From NCBI GenBank assembly GCA_016787755.1, contig JAEUUA010000013.1:248001-312000 (forward strand): DNA of 64,000 bases, given 5' to 3'. This document shows positions 44,793-51,659 of this stretch, piece by piece (within the stretch, counting starts at the first letter, position 1; the number at the start of each line of letters is the position of its first letter). The translations under genes were made by a program, and so were the position numbers. The notes beneath the pieces are model-generated. The model searched no databases. It was not told where the DNA came from and saw only the letters and a list, made by a program, of their open reading frames with translations. Source of the DNA: Cyclobacteriaceae bacterium (GTDB lineage: Bacteria; Bacteroidota; Bacteroidia; Cytophagales; Cyclobacteriaceae).

Positions 44793-45938
44793 ATGAAGCC
44801 GATTCCCTTACTTTTTGCAGTTTTAGTACATTCTTCAATGGCTTTGGCGCAGTCTAAAATTGATAGCCTTGAACATGTACTCTCTACCGCCAAAGGCGAC
44901 CTTAAAGTAAAAACCCTAAACGAGTTTTTTCGAGCCTACTTAAGTTCCGATCCTATAAAAGCGATTGAGTACACACGCGAGGCTCTTTCCCTGGCCACAG
45001 AAATTGATGATAAAAAAGGAATGGCCGCATCCTATAATAATTTAGGGATTGCCTATAAAAATCAAGGTGCCCTTGATAAGTCGCTGGAATATTATCTGAT
45101 TTCACTTCAACTCTATCAAGCTCTTGAAAACAAAGAAGGAATTGCCACCACTAAAAATAATATTGGGAACATATATTCTTTCAAAAAAGATTATGGTCAG
45201 GCTATGAAGTATTTTGAAGAATCGCACACTCAATTTATGGAAATCAATGACAAGCAAAAGATCATTGGCTCTATGAATAACCTGGGCAATCTTCACAACG
45301 ATCTTCAACTCTATGAACAAGCTCTTAAGTACTACACGGAAGCCTATCAACTAAGTCAGCAAAGTGGAAAAGTGTATGCAGACCCGCTAAACAACATTGG
45401 TAACTTATACTTTAAGCAAGGAAATTATCAGCGCGCGGTGGAGTATTATAAGCGAGCGTTGGCTTTAGCCCGGCAAGAGAATGATCAACTCGTAGTGCTG
45501 AATGTGCTCAGTAGTATGGGTGAAGTGTACGCCAGGGCCGGGCAATTCAAAAACTCGCAGGCCTACTTAGATAGCGCCCTGGAACTTAGCGCAAAAATGC
45601 AGGCCTTTATCTTTGAGCCCTCTATATTAAAAAGTATGGCACTCAATTATTCCAAACAAGGAAAAATGAAAGAAGCGTATGAAACCATGGTTCGGTATGA
45701 TTTGAAGAAAGAAAAAATATACGGTGAAGAAAGCAGCCGCAAGATTGCCCAGATGGAAATAGCACTTGATCTTCAGGAGAAAGAAAAGGAGATGGAGATC
45801 ATTAAAACCGAAGCGGAAGTAAAATCATTGGAGCTTCAGAAAACCAGAATGATTATCACGATTGTTATTTTAGGAATCGGGATAGTATTGGGCGGTTTCA
45901 ACCTTGTATATTCCAAACGAAAGACCATTAAAAGATAA
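44793..45938 (+). CDS. TPR-repeat membrane protein (kinase-less sensor type)
   Basis: 381 residues with a Sec signal (HSSMALAQ), about six tetratricopeptide repeats (for example AASYNNLGIAYKNQGALDKSLEYY and PLNNIGNLYFKQGNYQRAVEYY), a coiled coil around residues 310-355, one membrane helix and a short basic tail (KRKTIKR). This is the input half of the TPR sensor kinases and LuxR/LytTR-type regulators common in Bacteroidota, but no output domain follows. The stop codon overlaps the ATG of the HD-domain gene by one base. Confidence 0.85.
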   Translation: MKPIPLLFAVLVHSSMALAQSKIDSLEHVLSTAKGDLKVKTLNEFFRAYLSSDPIKAIEYTREALSLATEIDDKKGMAASYNNLGIAYKNQGALDKSLEYYLISLQLYQALENKEGIATTKNNIGNIYSFKKDYGQAMKYFEESHTQFMEINDKQKIIGSMNNLGNLHNDLQLYEQALKYYTEAYQLSQQSGKVYADPLNNIGNLYFKQGNYQRAVEYYKRALALARQENDQLVVLNVLSSMGEVYARAGQFKNSQAYLDSALELSAKMQAFIFEPSILKSMALNYSKQGKMKEAYETMVRYDLKKEKIYGEESSRKIAQMEIALDLQEKEKEMEIIKTEAEVKSLELQKTRMIITIVILGIGIVLGGFNLVYSKRKTIKR

Positions 45939-46480
45939 TGATTACGCGTGCAGAAGCCAGAGCATTACTTTCCTCGCTAACTACTAACCCAAGTCTTCTT
46001 CGCCACATGCGCACCATCGAATTAGTGATGGAAGCATACGCTAAAAAATACAAGGAAGACCAAGAGGAATGGGCTGTGGCCGGATTGCTGCACGATGCCG
46101 ATTATGAAGTTTACCCCGATGATCACCCACAGATTATCGTAGAAAAGTTAAGAGGCCGAGGTGAAGAAAAAATCGCTCATGCCATTTCAGCACATTATAC
46201 AAAATGGGGCGTATCGTACAATACGTTGCTCGATAAAGCATTACTTGCGTGCGATGAGTTAACGGGCTTCATTGTAGCCTGCTGTCAGGTTCGACCGGAC
46301 GGAATTACTTCACTCGAGGTAAAATCTGTTATTAAAAAGCTGAAAGACAAGGGCTTTGCCGCAAAAGTAGATCGTGAAGAGGTATATACAGGTGTAGAAC
46401 TAATGGGCGTTGACCTAAACGAACACATCGCATTTATCATTGAAGTGCTGAGAAACAACAAGGAAGAGTTAGGAATTTAA
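45938..46480 (+). CDS. HD-domain phosphohydrolase-like protein
   Basis: 180 residues. The metal-binding HD motif is in AGLLHDADYE, with upstream LRHMRTIELVM and downstream HAISAHYTKWG histidines, the arrangement of HDIG/HD hydrolases of the uncharacterised type that act on phosphorylated small molecules. It is translationally coupled to the TPR protein, so it may be the output of that sensor; this is inference. Confidence 0.87.
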   Translation: MITRAEARALLSSLTTNPSLLRHMRTIELVMEAYAKKYKEDQEEWAVAGLLHDADYEVYPDDHPQIIVEKLRGRGEEKIAHAISAHYTKWGVSYNTLLDKALLACDELTGFIVACCQVRPDGITSLEVKSVIKKLKDKGFAAKVDREEVYTGVELMGVDLNEHIAFIIEVLRNNKEELGI

Positions 46481-46512
46481 GAGTACGGTTAGGCTGAATT
46501 GGTAGAAACCAT

Positions 46513-46520
46513 TACCTTTG
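46513..46520 (+). promoter_or_regulatory. -7 promoter box before the 43-residue gene
   Basis: TACCTTTG matches the Bacteroidota -7 element exactly and ends 23 bases before the ATG at 46544. No TTG lies at the normal -33 spacing, so the site is only moderately supported. Confidence 0.45.
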
Positions 46521-46543
46521 ACCAGTAATAAAATCTGAATAGT

Positions 46544-46675
46544 ATGTTTGAACAAAATGTAGGAGACGGAGCAAATTTATTCGTCATCATTGTAGCTGTA
46601 ATTATCGGCTTTGTAGCAGCCATCGGGTACTTAGATTTCAAAAAGACAACCAAGAATCAAAGTGAGGAAGATTAA
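46544..46675 (+). CDS. Small single-helix membrane protein (43 residues)
   Basis: A short gene with a good start and stop: MFEQNVGDGANLFVIIVAV and so on, one membrane helix (LFVIIVAVIIGFVAAIGYL), then a charged tail DFKKTTKNQSEED. It is supported by an exact -7 promoter box 24 bases upstream and a strong terminator 22 bases downstream. No family is recognised. Confidence 0.65.
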   Translation: MFEQNVGDGANLFVIIVAVIIGFVAAIGYLDFKKTTKNQSEED

Positions 46676-46696
46676 CCATTCTAAGCAATAAAAATA

Positions 46697-46724
46697 AAAG
46701 CCTCTTGTTAACACGAGAGGCTTT
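46697..46724. terminator. Bidirectional terminator between convergent genes
   Basis: Stem AAAGCCTCT/AGAGGCTTT with a 10-base loop. It is followed by TCTTTTT on the plus strand and TTATTTTT on the minus strand. It serves both the small gene and the thioredoxin gene. Confidence 0.88.
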
Positions 46725-46735
46725 CTTTTTGGTGA

Positions 46736-47326
46736 TTATTTTCCTGAGGTGCCCGCAGGTGGTGTTGTGTATGGAGATTTATACTCCTTTTGATAATCCT
46801 GAAACGCTAAAGTCTTGTAGAAATCACCACTCACAAAGTTTACAAAAATATGAAACTCTTCCGGTTTGCGATAACCGGGTAGTGATGTATACCCTTCCGC
46901 AATCGGAACAATGCGAAACTCTTCATCCAAAAAAACAAAATTCGGATAACTCATTTGATTATTCAGCAACGCCATAGCCAATTGGTGCGAACCCTTATTC
47001 CCGTAAGGAACAAACTTAAACGTAGTGCCCCGAAACGTAACATCTGCAGTTTGCTCGGCATCGAATTTAACCGGATAAAATTTCTCATTAAGCAGTTTTG
47101 CAATCTTCGGATCCGTAAAGGTGCTTTTGTCCATCACCTTGCACCAACCGCACCAATCGGTATACACATCAATAAAGATTTTACGCTTTTCAATTTCAGA
47201 TCGCTTAACTGCCTCCTCAAACGTCATCCACTTTACTTCAGCAGCACCTTTTTGGGTGGCTTCCTGAGCCCGGGTTGTTGTTGATAAAAACCCGATCATC
47301 AGGACCACTAAGAAATATTTTTTCAT
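46736..47326 (-). CDS. Secreted thioredoxin-family protein
   Basis: 196 residues from the ATG at 47326, which gives a normal Sec signal (FLSTTTRAQ); five extra residues upstream are possible. The active-site motif is WCGWCKVMDKSTFTDP (Cys-Gly-Trp-Cys), followed by the thioredoxin_7/DUF255-type stretch IAKLLNEKFYPVKFDAE and the cis-Pro region MSYPNFVFLDE. It probably reduces or isomerises disulfides in the periplasm. Confidence 0.9.
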   Translation of the reverse strand: MKKYFLVVLMIGFLSTTTRAQEATQKGAAEVKWMTFEEAVKRSEIEKRKIFIDVYTDWCGWCKVMDKSTFTDPKIAKLLNEKFYPVKFDAEQTADVTFRGTTFKFVPYGNKGSHQLAMALLNNQMSYPNFVFLDEEFRIVPIAEGYTSLPGYRKPEEFHIFVNFVSGDFYKTLAFQDYQKEYKSPYTTPPAGTSGK

Positions 47327-47355
47327 TTTTCTATTATTCATTGTCTGGCATATAA

Positions 47356-47363
47356 CAAAGTTA
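47356..47363 (-). promoter_or_regulatory. -7 promoter box of the thioredoxin gene
   Basis: TAACTTTG on the minus strand matches TAnnTTTG and lies 29 bases before the ATG at 47326. A TTTTG at 47383-47379 is only 15 bases upstream, shorter than usual. Confidence 0.4.
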
Positions 47364-47546
47364 GAAAGAAAAGAAGTTCAAAACGATTATTATTAATAGG
47401 CAAATCATAGGCCACTGTAACCAGATAAGCTGTTCGGAAAAGTACCCGCAATCTGTACATAATTGAACATAGCGGAGTAAAGGATTCATTAAAAGCTCTA
47501 AATTTTCACATTTTGACCATGGCATTCATTTTGTCAAGTCAGGCCA

Positions 47547-47756
47547 GTGCGGATAAAACTCTCCGATAAGGACCTTATATTGATAGCTGGAATTGCTGTG
47601 GCCGGGATTATTATTCTTATGATTTTTCTGATTGATTCAAATAAACCCCAAAAGGAAATTATGGAACAAAGAAAGCCCATCGCTTCGCCCTTAGTTAATA
47701 AAATTTGGGAAGATTTTTATGCCAGAACTGGCACAGTAGGATTTTCATACAAATAG
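47547..47756 (+). CDS. Small membrane protein with GTG start
   Basis: 69 residues: a short basic N-terminus (MRIKLSDKDL), one long membrane helix (LILIAGIAVAGIIILMIFLI) and a soluble tail with KIWEDFYARTGTVGF. The only in-frame start is GTG; an ATG at 47519 is out of frame. Its 3' end overlaps the convergent YkgJ-type gene by 40 bases. No family is recognised; the hydrophobic helix with charged flanks is the main support. Confidence 0.45.
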   Translation: MRIKLSDKDLILIAGIAVAGIIILMIFLIDSNKPQKEIMEQRKPIASPLVNKIWEDFYARTGTVGFSYK

Positions 47757-48310
47757 TATTGCATCACCGTTTCAATGGCGCGTTTGATTGCTTCATTGAT
47801 AGGATAGAACTTAGCTGTTAGGTTGTAATCGATCGACTGCAATTGCATGTAATATTGATTCATAGTAGGGACATCTAATCCTGCTTCAATTTTTACAATT
47901 GCTTTGGTATACGCTTCGGTTTGCTCATTTTTTATTATTGAACAGGTTACCAGTTCTTTTTTCGCATACTTGGTTGTGCGTGCCGAATAACCAAACAAAC
48001 GACAAATCAATCCCCGATAAGGGTATTCAGTGCAAAGGCCAGATCCTGTTGGCATGGGATTTAATAATAAACACGTTGGTGATTGAATTGAATCAAGTTG
48101 GTCAAGCCATTGGATGGCTTGATTTTCCTTATAAAGGTGAAGTGCGAAAGGAAGAAACTCCAGTACGGTTGCCTCTATATCAGGCTTAAAGCAACACTTC
48201 CCACACCCTACATTGCAATGGAGGGATGTAGCCCCCTGAAAGGTAGCAATTTGCTTGTCTAGGTTTTCAAAAACCAGATTTACGGCAGCTACCGTTGCTT
48301 CAATACGCAT
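47717..48310 (-). CDS. YkgJ-type cysteine-cluster protein
   Basis: 197 residues from the ATG at 48310 (an ATG at 48328 would add six residues). The cluster CNVGCGKCCFKPDIE, then CLLLNP, GLCTEYPYRGLICRLFGYSA and VTC, is the CxxxCxxCC...C pattern of the YkgJ/UPF0153 family, thought to bind zinc or an iron-sulfur cluster. A -7 box TATTTTTG lies on the minus strand at 48346-48339, which favours the inner start. Function is unknown. Confidence 0.85.
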   Translation of the reverse strand: MRIEATVAAVNLVFENLDKQIATFQGATSLHCNVGCGKCCFKPDIEATVLEFLPFALHLYKENQAIQWLDQLDSIQSPTCLLLNPMPTGSGLCTEYPYRGLICRLFGYSARTTKYAKKELVTCSIIKNEQTEAYTKAIVKIEAGLDVPTMNQYYMQLQSIDYNLTAKFYPINEAIKRAIETVMQYYLYENPTVPVLA

Positions 48311-48410
48311 GGGCGCGAAAGTACACAATTGGTGAGTTCAAAAATAGAATGTTTTAGCAGCACGTCACATTTCTTTCATTTTTGTACCTTCAAGATGAAA
48401 TTAGAAACCC

Positions 48411-49184
48411 ATGAAAACGTATTTGCTGGTAGTTCTTCTTTTTGTCGTCACGCACGCTGCAGTGGGTCAATGGACCCGCGAGTGGACTCTCGGATATTCA
48501 TTTTCATCGCCTTCGGGTAAAATGAAACAAAATATTAAACAAGGAAATGGGGTGATCATGGACTACCACCTTCTATCGCCCAGTAAAAAACTCTCACTTG
48601 GTGTGGATTTCAATTATTCAATTTATGGGTATGATCAGTCCCGCCAGCAATATACTTTCCCTGATGGAACTACGGCAGAGATGGATATTAATGTGACTAA
48701 TTCCTTTTTAAATTTAATGGTGGCTGGTCGTTACTTTCTGTTAACCCATAAGAAAATCTTACCGTACCTGGAGGGTAAAGCCGGATATTCCTGGTTTACA
48801 ACAAACTTAAACATTTACGATCCGGATGATTTTGACAGTTGCAAGCCAATAGAGGAAGACATTCTTCAAAAAGACGGTACACTAATCTATTCAATTGGTG
48901 GTGGACTGAGATACGATCTTACTTCCCTATTCAAAAAATTAAGAAAAGAACGCTTATTCATCAACCTGAGCGGTTCTTATACACAGGGTGGTTTGGTAAA
49001 TTATATGAATACCGATGCCCCATCAACGCACATGGGGAGTTCTCCGCCTAATCGTACCGGTGATGTGGAAGCTTCCTTTATTAATACCCAAACCCAGGTA
49101 ATCCATAAACATCATGTTGGGTATGTATACACGAGCTTTGCCCAGATGATGGATTACCGAGTTACGTTTACATTACGATATTAA
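48411..49184 (+). CDS. Predicted outer-membrane beta-barrel protein
   Basis: 257 residues with a Sec signal (VTHAAVGQ). The body consists of alternating amphipathic strands (WTREWTLGYSFSSPSG, KLSLGVDFNYSIYGYDQS, TNSFLNLMVAGRYFLL) and ends in an aromatic residue in a closing strand (MDYRVTFTLRY), as outer-membrane barrels do. A serine/threonine-rich loop carries TDAPSTHMGSSPPN. No specific family or substrate is recognised. Confidence 0.78.
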   Translation: MKTYLLVVLLFVVTHAAVGQWTREWTLGYSFSSPSGKMKQNIKQGNGVIMDYHLLSPSKKLSLGVDFNYSIYGYDQSRQQYTFPDGTTAEMDINVTNSFLNLMVAGRYFLLTHKKILPYLEGKAGYSWFTTNLNIYDPDDFDSCKPIEEDILQKDGTLIYSIGGGLRYDLTSLFKKLRKERLFINLSGSYTQGGLVNYMNTDAPSTHMGSSPPNRTGDVEASFINTQTQVIHKHHVGYVYTSFAQMMDYRVTFTLRY

Positions 49185-49193
49185 TAGTCTCAA

Positions 49194-49709
49194 TCAATCA
49201 GGGCGATATCGTAAGGAAACCAACCCTGTTTCGTACACCTTTGAGTGAATCAGTTTTAGCCTCTTACGTTGCATAATATTTTGAAATAATGGTTTGCCTG
49301 AACCCAATACAATGGGGTGAACCGAAAGCCAATATTCATCCACCCAATTGCTGTTTACAAAACTTGTAAGCAGTTCAGCTCCACCAAATAACCAAATGTC
49401 TTTGCCTTGTTGAAGGCGCAATTCATTAACTCGTTTTTCAATGTCACCAGAAATTAGTTCAACCTCTTTACTATCTACCGACTTGAGTGTATTTGAAAAT
49501 ACATAGGTCTTCATCCCCTTCCAGGGATTGCTTTCAGCCGATTGTTGTGCCATCTCATAAGATTTTCGTCCCATGAAAATGGAATCAATACCCTTGAAGA
49601 AATCTGTAAGACCATAGTCTTGGTCTGTGAAGCACCAATCATATTCGCCATTTGGGCCTTCAATAAATCCGTCAAGACTAACGGCCAATCCTAAAATTAT
49701 TTTTCTCAT
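49194..49709 (-). CDS. Dihydrofolate reductase-like (RibD C-terminal) protein
   Basis: 171 residues from the ATG at 49709. MRKIILGLAVSLDGFIEGPNGEYDW, SIFMGRKSYEM, DIWLFGGAELLTSFVNSNWVDEYWLSVHPIVLGSGKPLF and the end of the barrel-like core match the RibD C-terminal/DHFR superfamily (YyaP/YwjB group). It probably binds NADPH; the substrate is unknown. It directly follows the 69-residue gene (2-base gap) and belongs to the string controlled from the YafY-side operators. Confidence 0.9.
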   Translation of the reverse strand: MRKIILGLAVSLDGFIEGPNGEYDWCFTDQDYGLTDFFKGIDSIFMGRKSYEMAQQSAESNPWKGMKTYVFSNTLKSVDSKEVELISGDIEKRVNELRLQQGKDIWLFGGAELLTSFVNSNWVDEYWLSVHPIVLGSGKPLFQNIMQRKRLKLIHSKVYETGLVSLRYRPD

Positions 49710-49711
49710 AG

Positions 49712-49921
49712 CTATTCTAATTCTGTGCATTTAAATCCATGTTTTGCTAATAACTCTATAGGTTGATGAGGCATAATGCCACCAGACCTTACGCGCAAAA
49801 TGCGATCGCAATCATCCAATGCAAAATTCCATTTGCCTTTTCCTACCAAAACATCAAGAAAGGGTGAAAGCCCTGATACATGTTCAGGTTCGACCGAGGT
49901 TTTAAAAACAAATATTTCCAT
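49712..49921 (-). CDS. Small conserved-type protein, function unknown
   Basis: 69 residues starting MEIFVFKTSVEPEHVSGLSP. The mix of strands and helices (LDDCDRILRVRSG at residues ~36-48) recalls a small ferredoxin-like alpha/beta fold seen in hypothetical Bacteroidota proteins with a CDRILRV motif. It ends 3 bases before the start of the DHFR-like gene, so it is part of that operon. Confidence 0.65.
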   Translation of the reverse strand: MEIFVFKTSVEPEHVSGLSPFLDVLVGKGKWNFALDDCDRILRVRSGGIMPHQPIELLAKHGFKCTELE

Positions 49922-49927
49922 AGTGTT

Positions 49928-50002
49928 TCAAATTGATATATGTGTTATCCATATTATGATTGCAGCCGTCACAATTCCTATCAATAGTAGTATTCGTTTC
50001 AT
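49928..50002 (-). CDS. Possible 24-residue membrane peptide
   Basis: A tiny frame between two firm genes of the same strand: MKRILLLIGIVTAAIIIWIT, one hydrophobic helix behind a basic start. It fills the 95-base gap exactly in operon style. No independent support, so low confidence. Confidence 0.3.
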   Translation of the reverse strand: MKRILLLIGIVTAAIIIWITHISI

Positions 50003-50016
50003 TTTAAAATTTATTT

Positions 50017-50490
50017 TCAAGCAATTCCCATTTGTACTTCAGTTGTATTTGCTTCCGGGAAATTGAAATCCACATTTAGGTAGAGCTCTCTGTTTACAGC
50101 CACAGGTTGTAACTTCTCAGTTTGTACAAACTTCATGAGCGCTGCATAACTATTGGACAAGTGCAACCAGTTTCCTTCATGCACAAGTGAAATGCATTTG
50201 AATTCGCTTGTTCGTTTGAAATGAAACTTGCCATCATAATCATTCAGCACCTCTGCCACCGGAAGCGAGATTTCAAGGGTAAAGGGTTTTTCGAGATCGC
50301 CCAAAAAATTGAAATAGTGCCAGTGAACAGGACCGGTGATTGTGAGGTTGTTTGTAACGGCTTCTTTGAATAATTCAGGCGCAACCCAAAAAAATTGATT
50401 TAACTCCTTTACAGTAGTCTCAACCCAGAGAAATAAAAAGTTAATCGGTTTTACGTGTTTTAGAAGTGGGGTGTTTTTAGTTGGTGCCAT
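50017..50490 (-). CDS. GyrI/effector-binding-like small protein
   Basis: 157 residues from the ATG at 50490. The sequence FKEAVTNNLTITGPVHWHYFNF, FTLEISLPV and the end VDFNFPEANTTEVQMGIA follow the effector-binding (GyrI-like, SHS2) domain, where the last strand commonly reads TEVQxGI. It may bind a small ligand. It is the first gene downstream of the two TGACA-N6-TGTCA operators. Confidence 0.7.
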   Translation of the reverse strand: MAPTKNTPLLKHVKPINFLFLWVETTVKELNQFFWVAPELFKEAVTNNLTITGPVHWHYFNFLGDLEKPFTLEISLPVAEVLNDYDGKFHFKRTSEFKCISLVHEGNWLHLSNSYAALMKFVQTEKLQPVAVNRELYLNVDFNFPEANTTEVQMGIA

Positions 50491-50524
50491 CGTGTTAAAT
50501 TTTATACTAAGAAACACCTGTGCT

Positions 50525-50540
50525 ATGACAGCCTTATGTC
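50525..50540. promoter_or_regulatory. Operator 1, TGACA-N6-TGTCA
   Basis: A perfect inverted repeat TGACA GCCTTA TGTCA, 35 bases before the ATG of the effector-binding gene. It is the same format as the second site 54 bases away. Probable binding site of the adjacent YafY/WYL regulator. Confidence 0.65.
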
Positions 50541-50578
50541 ACCAGAAAAAAGAAATATTCAATTATTTTATCAGCGAG

Positions 50579-50594
50579 TGACAGCGCTATGTCA
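50579..50594. promoter_or_regulatory. Operator 2, TGACA-N6-TGTCA
   Basis: A perfect inverted repeat TGACA GCGCTA TGTCA, 44 bases after the stop of the regulator gene. The 54-base centre-to-centre distance from operator 1 is close to five helical turns. Confidence 0.65.
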
Positions 50595-50637
50595 GGAGAA
50601 GGAAGATTTACAAATAAAAAGAGACGAAGATTTGAGC

Positions 50638-51597
50638 CTAGACAGACTGAGCTTTCGTGTGGTGATGAAACAATTCTTCCGCTAGCTGAGAAACTCGATC
50701 CCGGAGTTCTTCAGGTTCTTCTACTTCCACTTCGTTACCAAACATGAGCAACCACCGGGCAATGTAATCCAAGCTATCCATCATAAACTCAGCCCGCACC
50801 CGATCTCCTAAATCCGTTTGCGTTACAGCCGAACGAAGGGGTCGGTTAGCAAGTGCTTTTTTATCAAATACAACAATGGCCTGCACAAGGCTTCGGTTCG
50901 ACATGAACATAGCTTGAAAATATTCCTTCAACGAAACATCGTTCCTGCTTTTGAACACCTCCCCCGTATTTGTCATCGCTTTTATCCGATCCGAACGGAA
51001 ATCACGATATCCATTTCGCAATCGGCACCAGCCAATTAAATGCCACGCAAGACTATAGAAGAAAATACCCGCTGGCTCAACCCATCGTTGTGATACCTCA
51101 TTATTAGCATTGCAATAATCTATTTTCAGCACTTGCTTTTTGGCAACCGCGCGTTGAATCTCCGTCATGAAGTGATCCGGAAATGATTCGTCATTATTGG
51201 CACTCCGCCCCCGAAAATGAATTTCAATGTTTGAATCTAATGTTTCGAGATTATCCTTATCCGAATCGGTTAGTACGGATTTGATTTTATACAGGGCTGA
51301 ATCAAATGCTTCCCGCACAGATTTGTCGGCTATCTTCTCCACTAGCTTGCCAGCTAACATCATTGAGTTGGCTTCATCCTGGGTGAACATAACCGGAGGT
51401 AGATGAAATCCATCCACAATAAAGTATCCTTTGCCCGCTTCGGAACCTATGGGCACACCCGCTTCCATGAGTGCCTTCACATCCCGGTACACGGTCCGTA
51501 AACTTATGCCAAAGCGCTCTGCAATTTCATAGGCCTTAACAACACGCTTGGTTTGAAGGTGTATAAGAATAGCCGTAAGACGATCGATGCGGTTCAT
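50638..51597 (-). CDS. YafY-family transcription regulator (HTH plus WYL)
   Basis: 319 residues from the ATG at 51597 (MNRIDRLTAILIHLQ; a second in-frame ATG lies 2 codons upstream). The N-terminal winged helix-turn-helix is VVKAYEIAERFGISLRTVYRDVKALMEAG. The middle WYL domain contains AWHLIGWCRLRNGYRDFRSDRIKAM, and the C-terminal WCX part follows (FMMDSLDYIARWLLMFGNEVEVEEPEELRD). WYL domains sense nucleic acid or nucleotide ligands. It sits just upstream of two matching operators and the genes they seem to control. Confidence 0.93.
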   Translation of the reverse strand: MNRIDRLTAILIHLQTKRVVKAYEIAERFGISLRTVYRDVKALMEAGVPIGSEAGKGYFIVDGFHLPPVMFTQDEANSMMLAGKLVEKIADKSVREAFDSALYKIKSVLTDSDKDNLETLDSNIEIHFRGRSANNDESFPDHFMTEIQRAVAKKQVLKIDYCNANNEVSQRWVEPAGIFFYSLAWHLIGWCRLRNGYRDFRSDRIKAMTNTGEVFKSRNDVSLKEYFQAMFMSNRSLVQAIVVFDKKALANRPLRSAVTQTDLGDRVRAEFMMDSLDYIARWLLMFGNEVEVEEPEELRDRVSQLAEELFHHHTKAQSV

Positions 51598-51611
51598 AAT
51601 CAAAAATAAAA

Positions 51612-51636
51612 AAAGCCCCGATAAGTTCGAGGCTTT
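51612..51636 (-). terminator. Terminator of the galactokinase-symporter operon
   Basis: Stem AAAGCC/GGCTTT extended by an inner CG pair around a mismatch. On the minus strand it is followed by TTTTATTTTTG. It lies 24 bases after the symporter stop. Confidence 0.75.
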
Positions 51637-51659
51637 AATTTATTTACAATAGGTTATTA

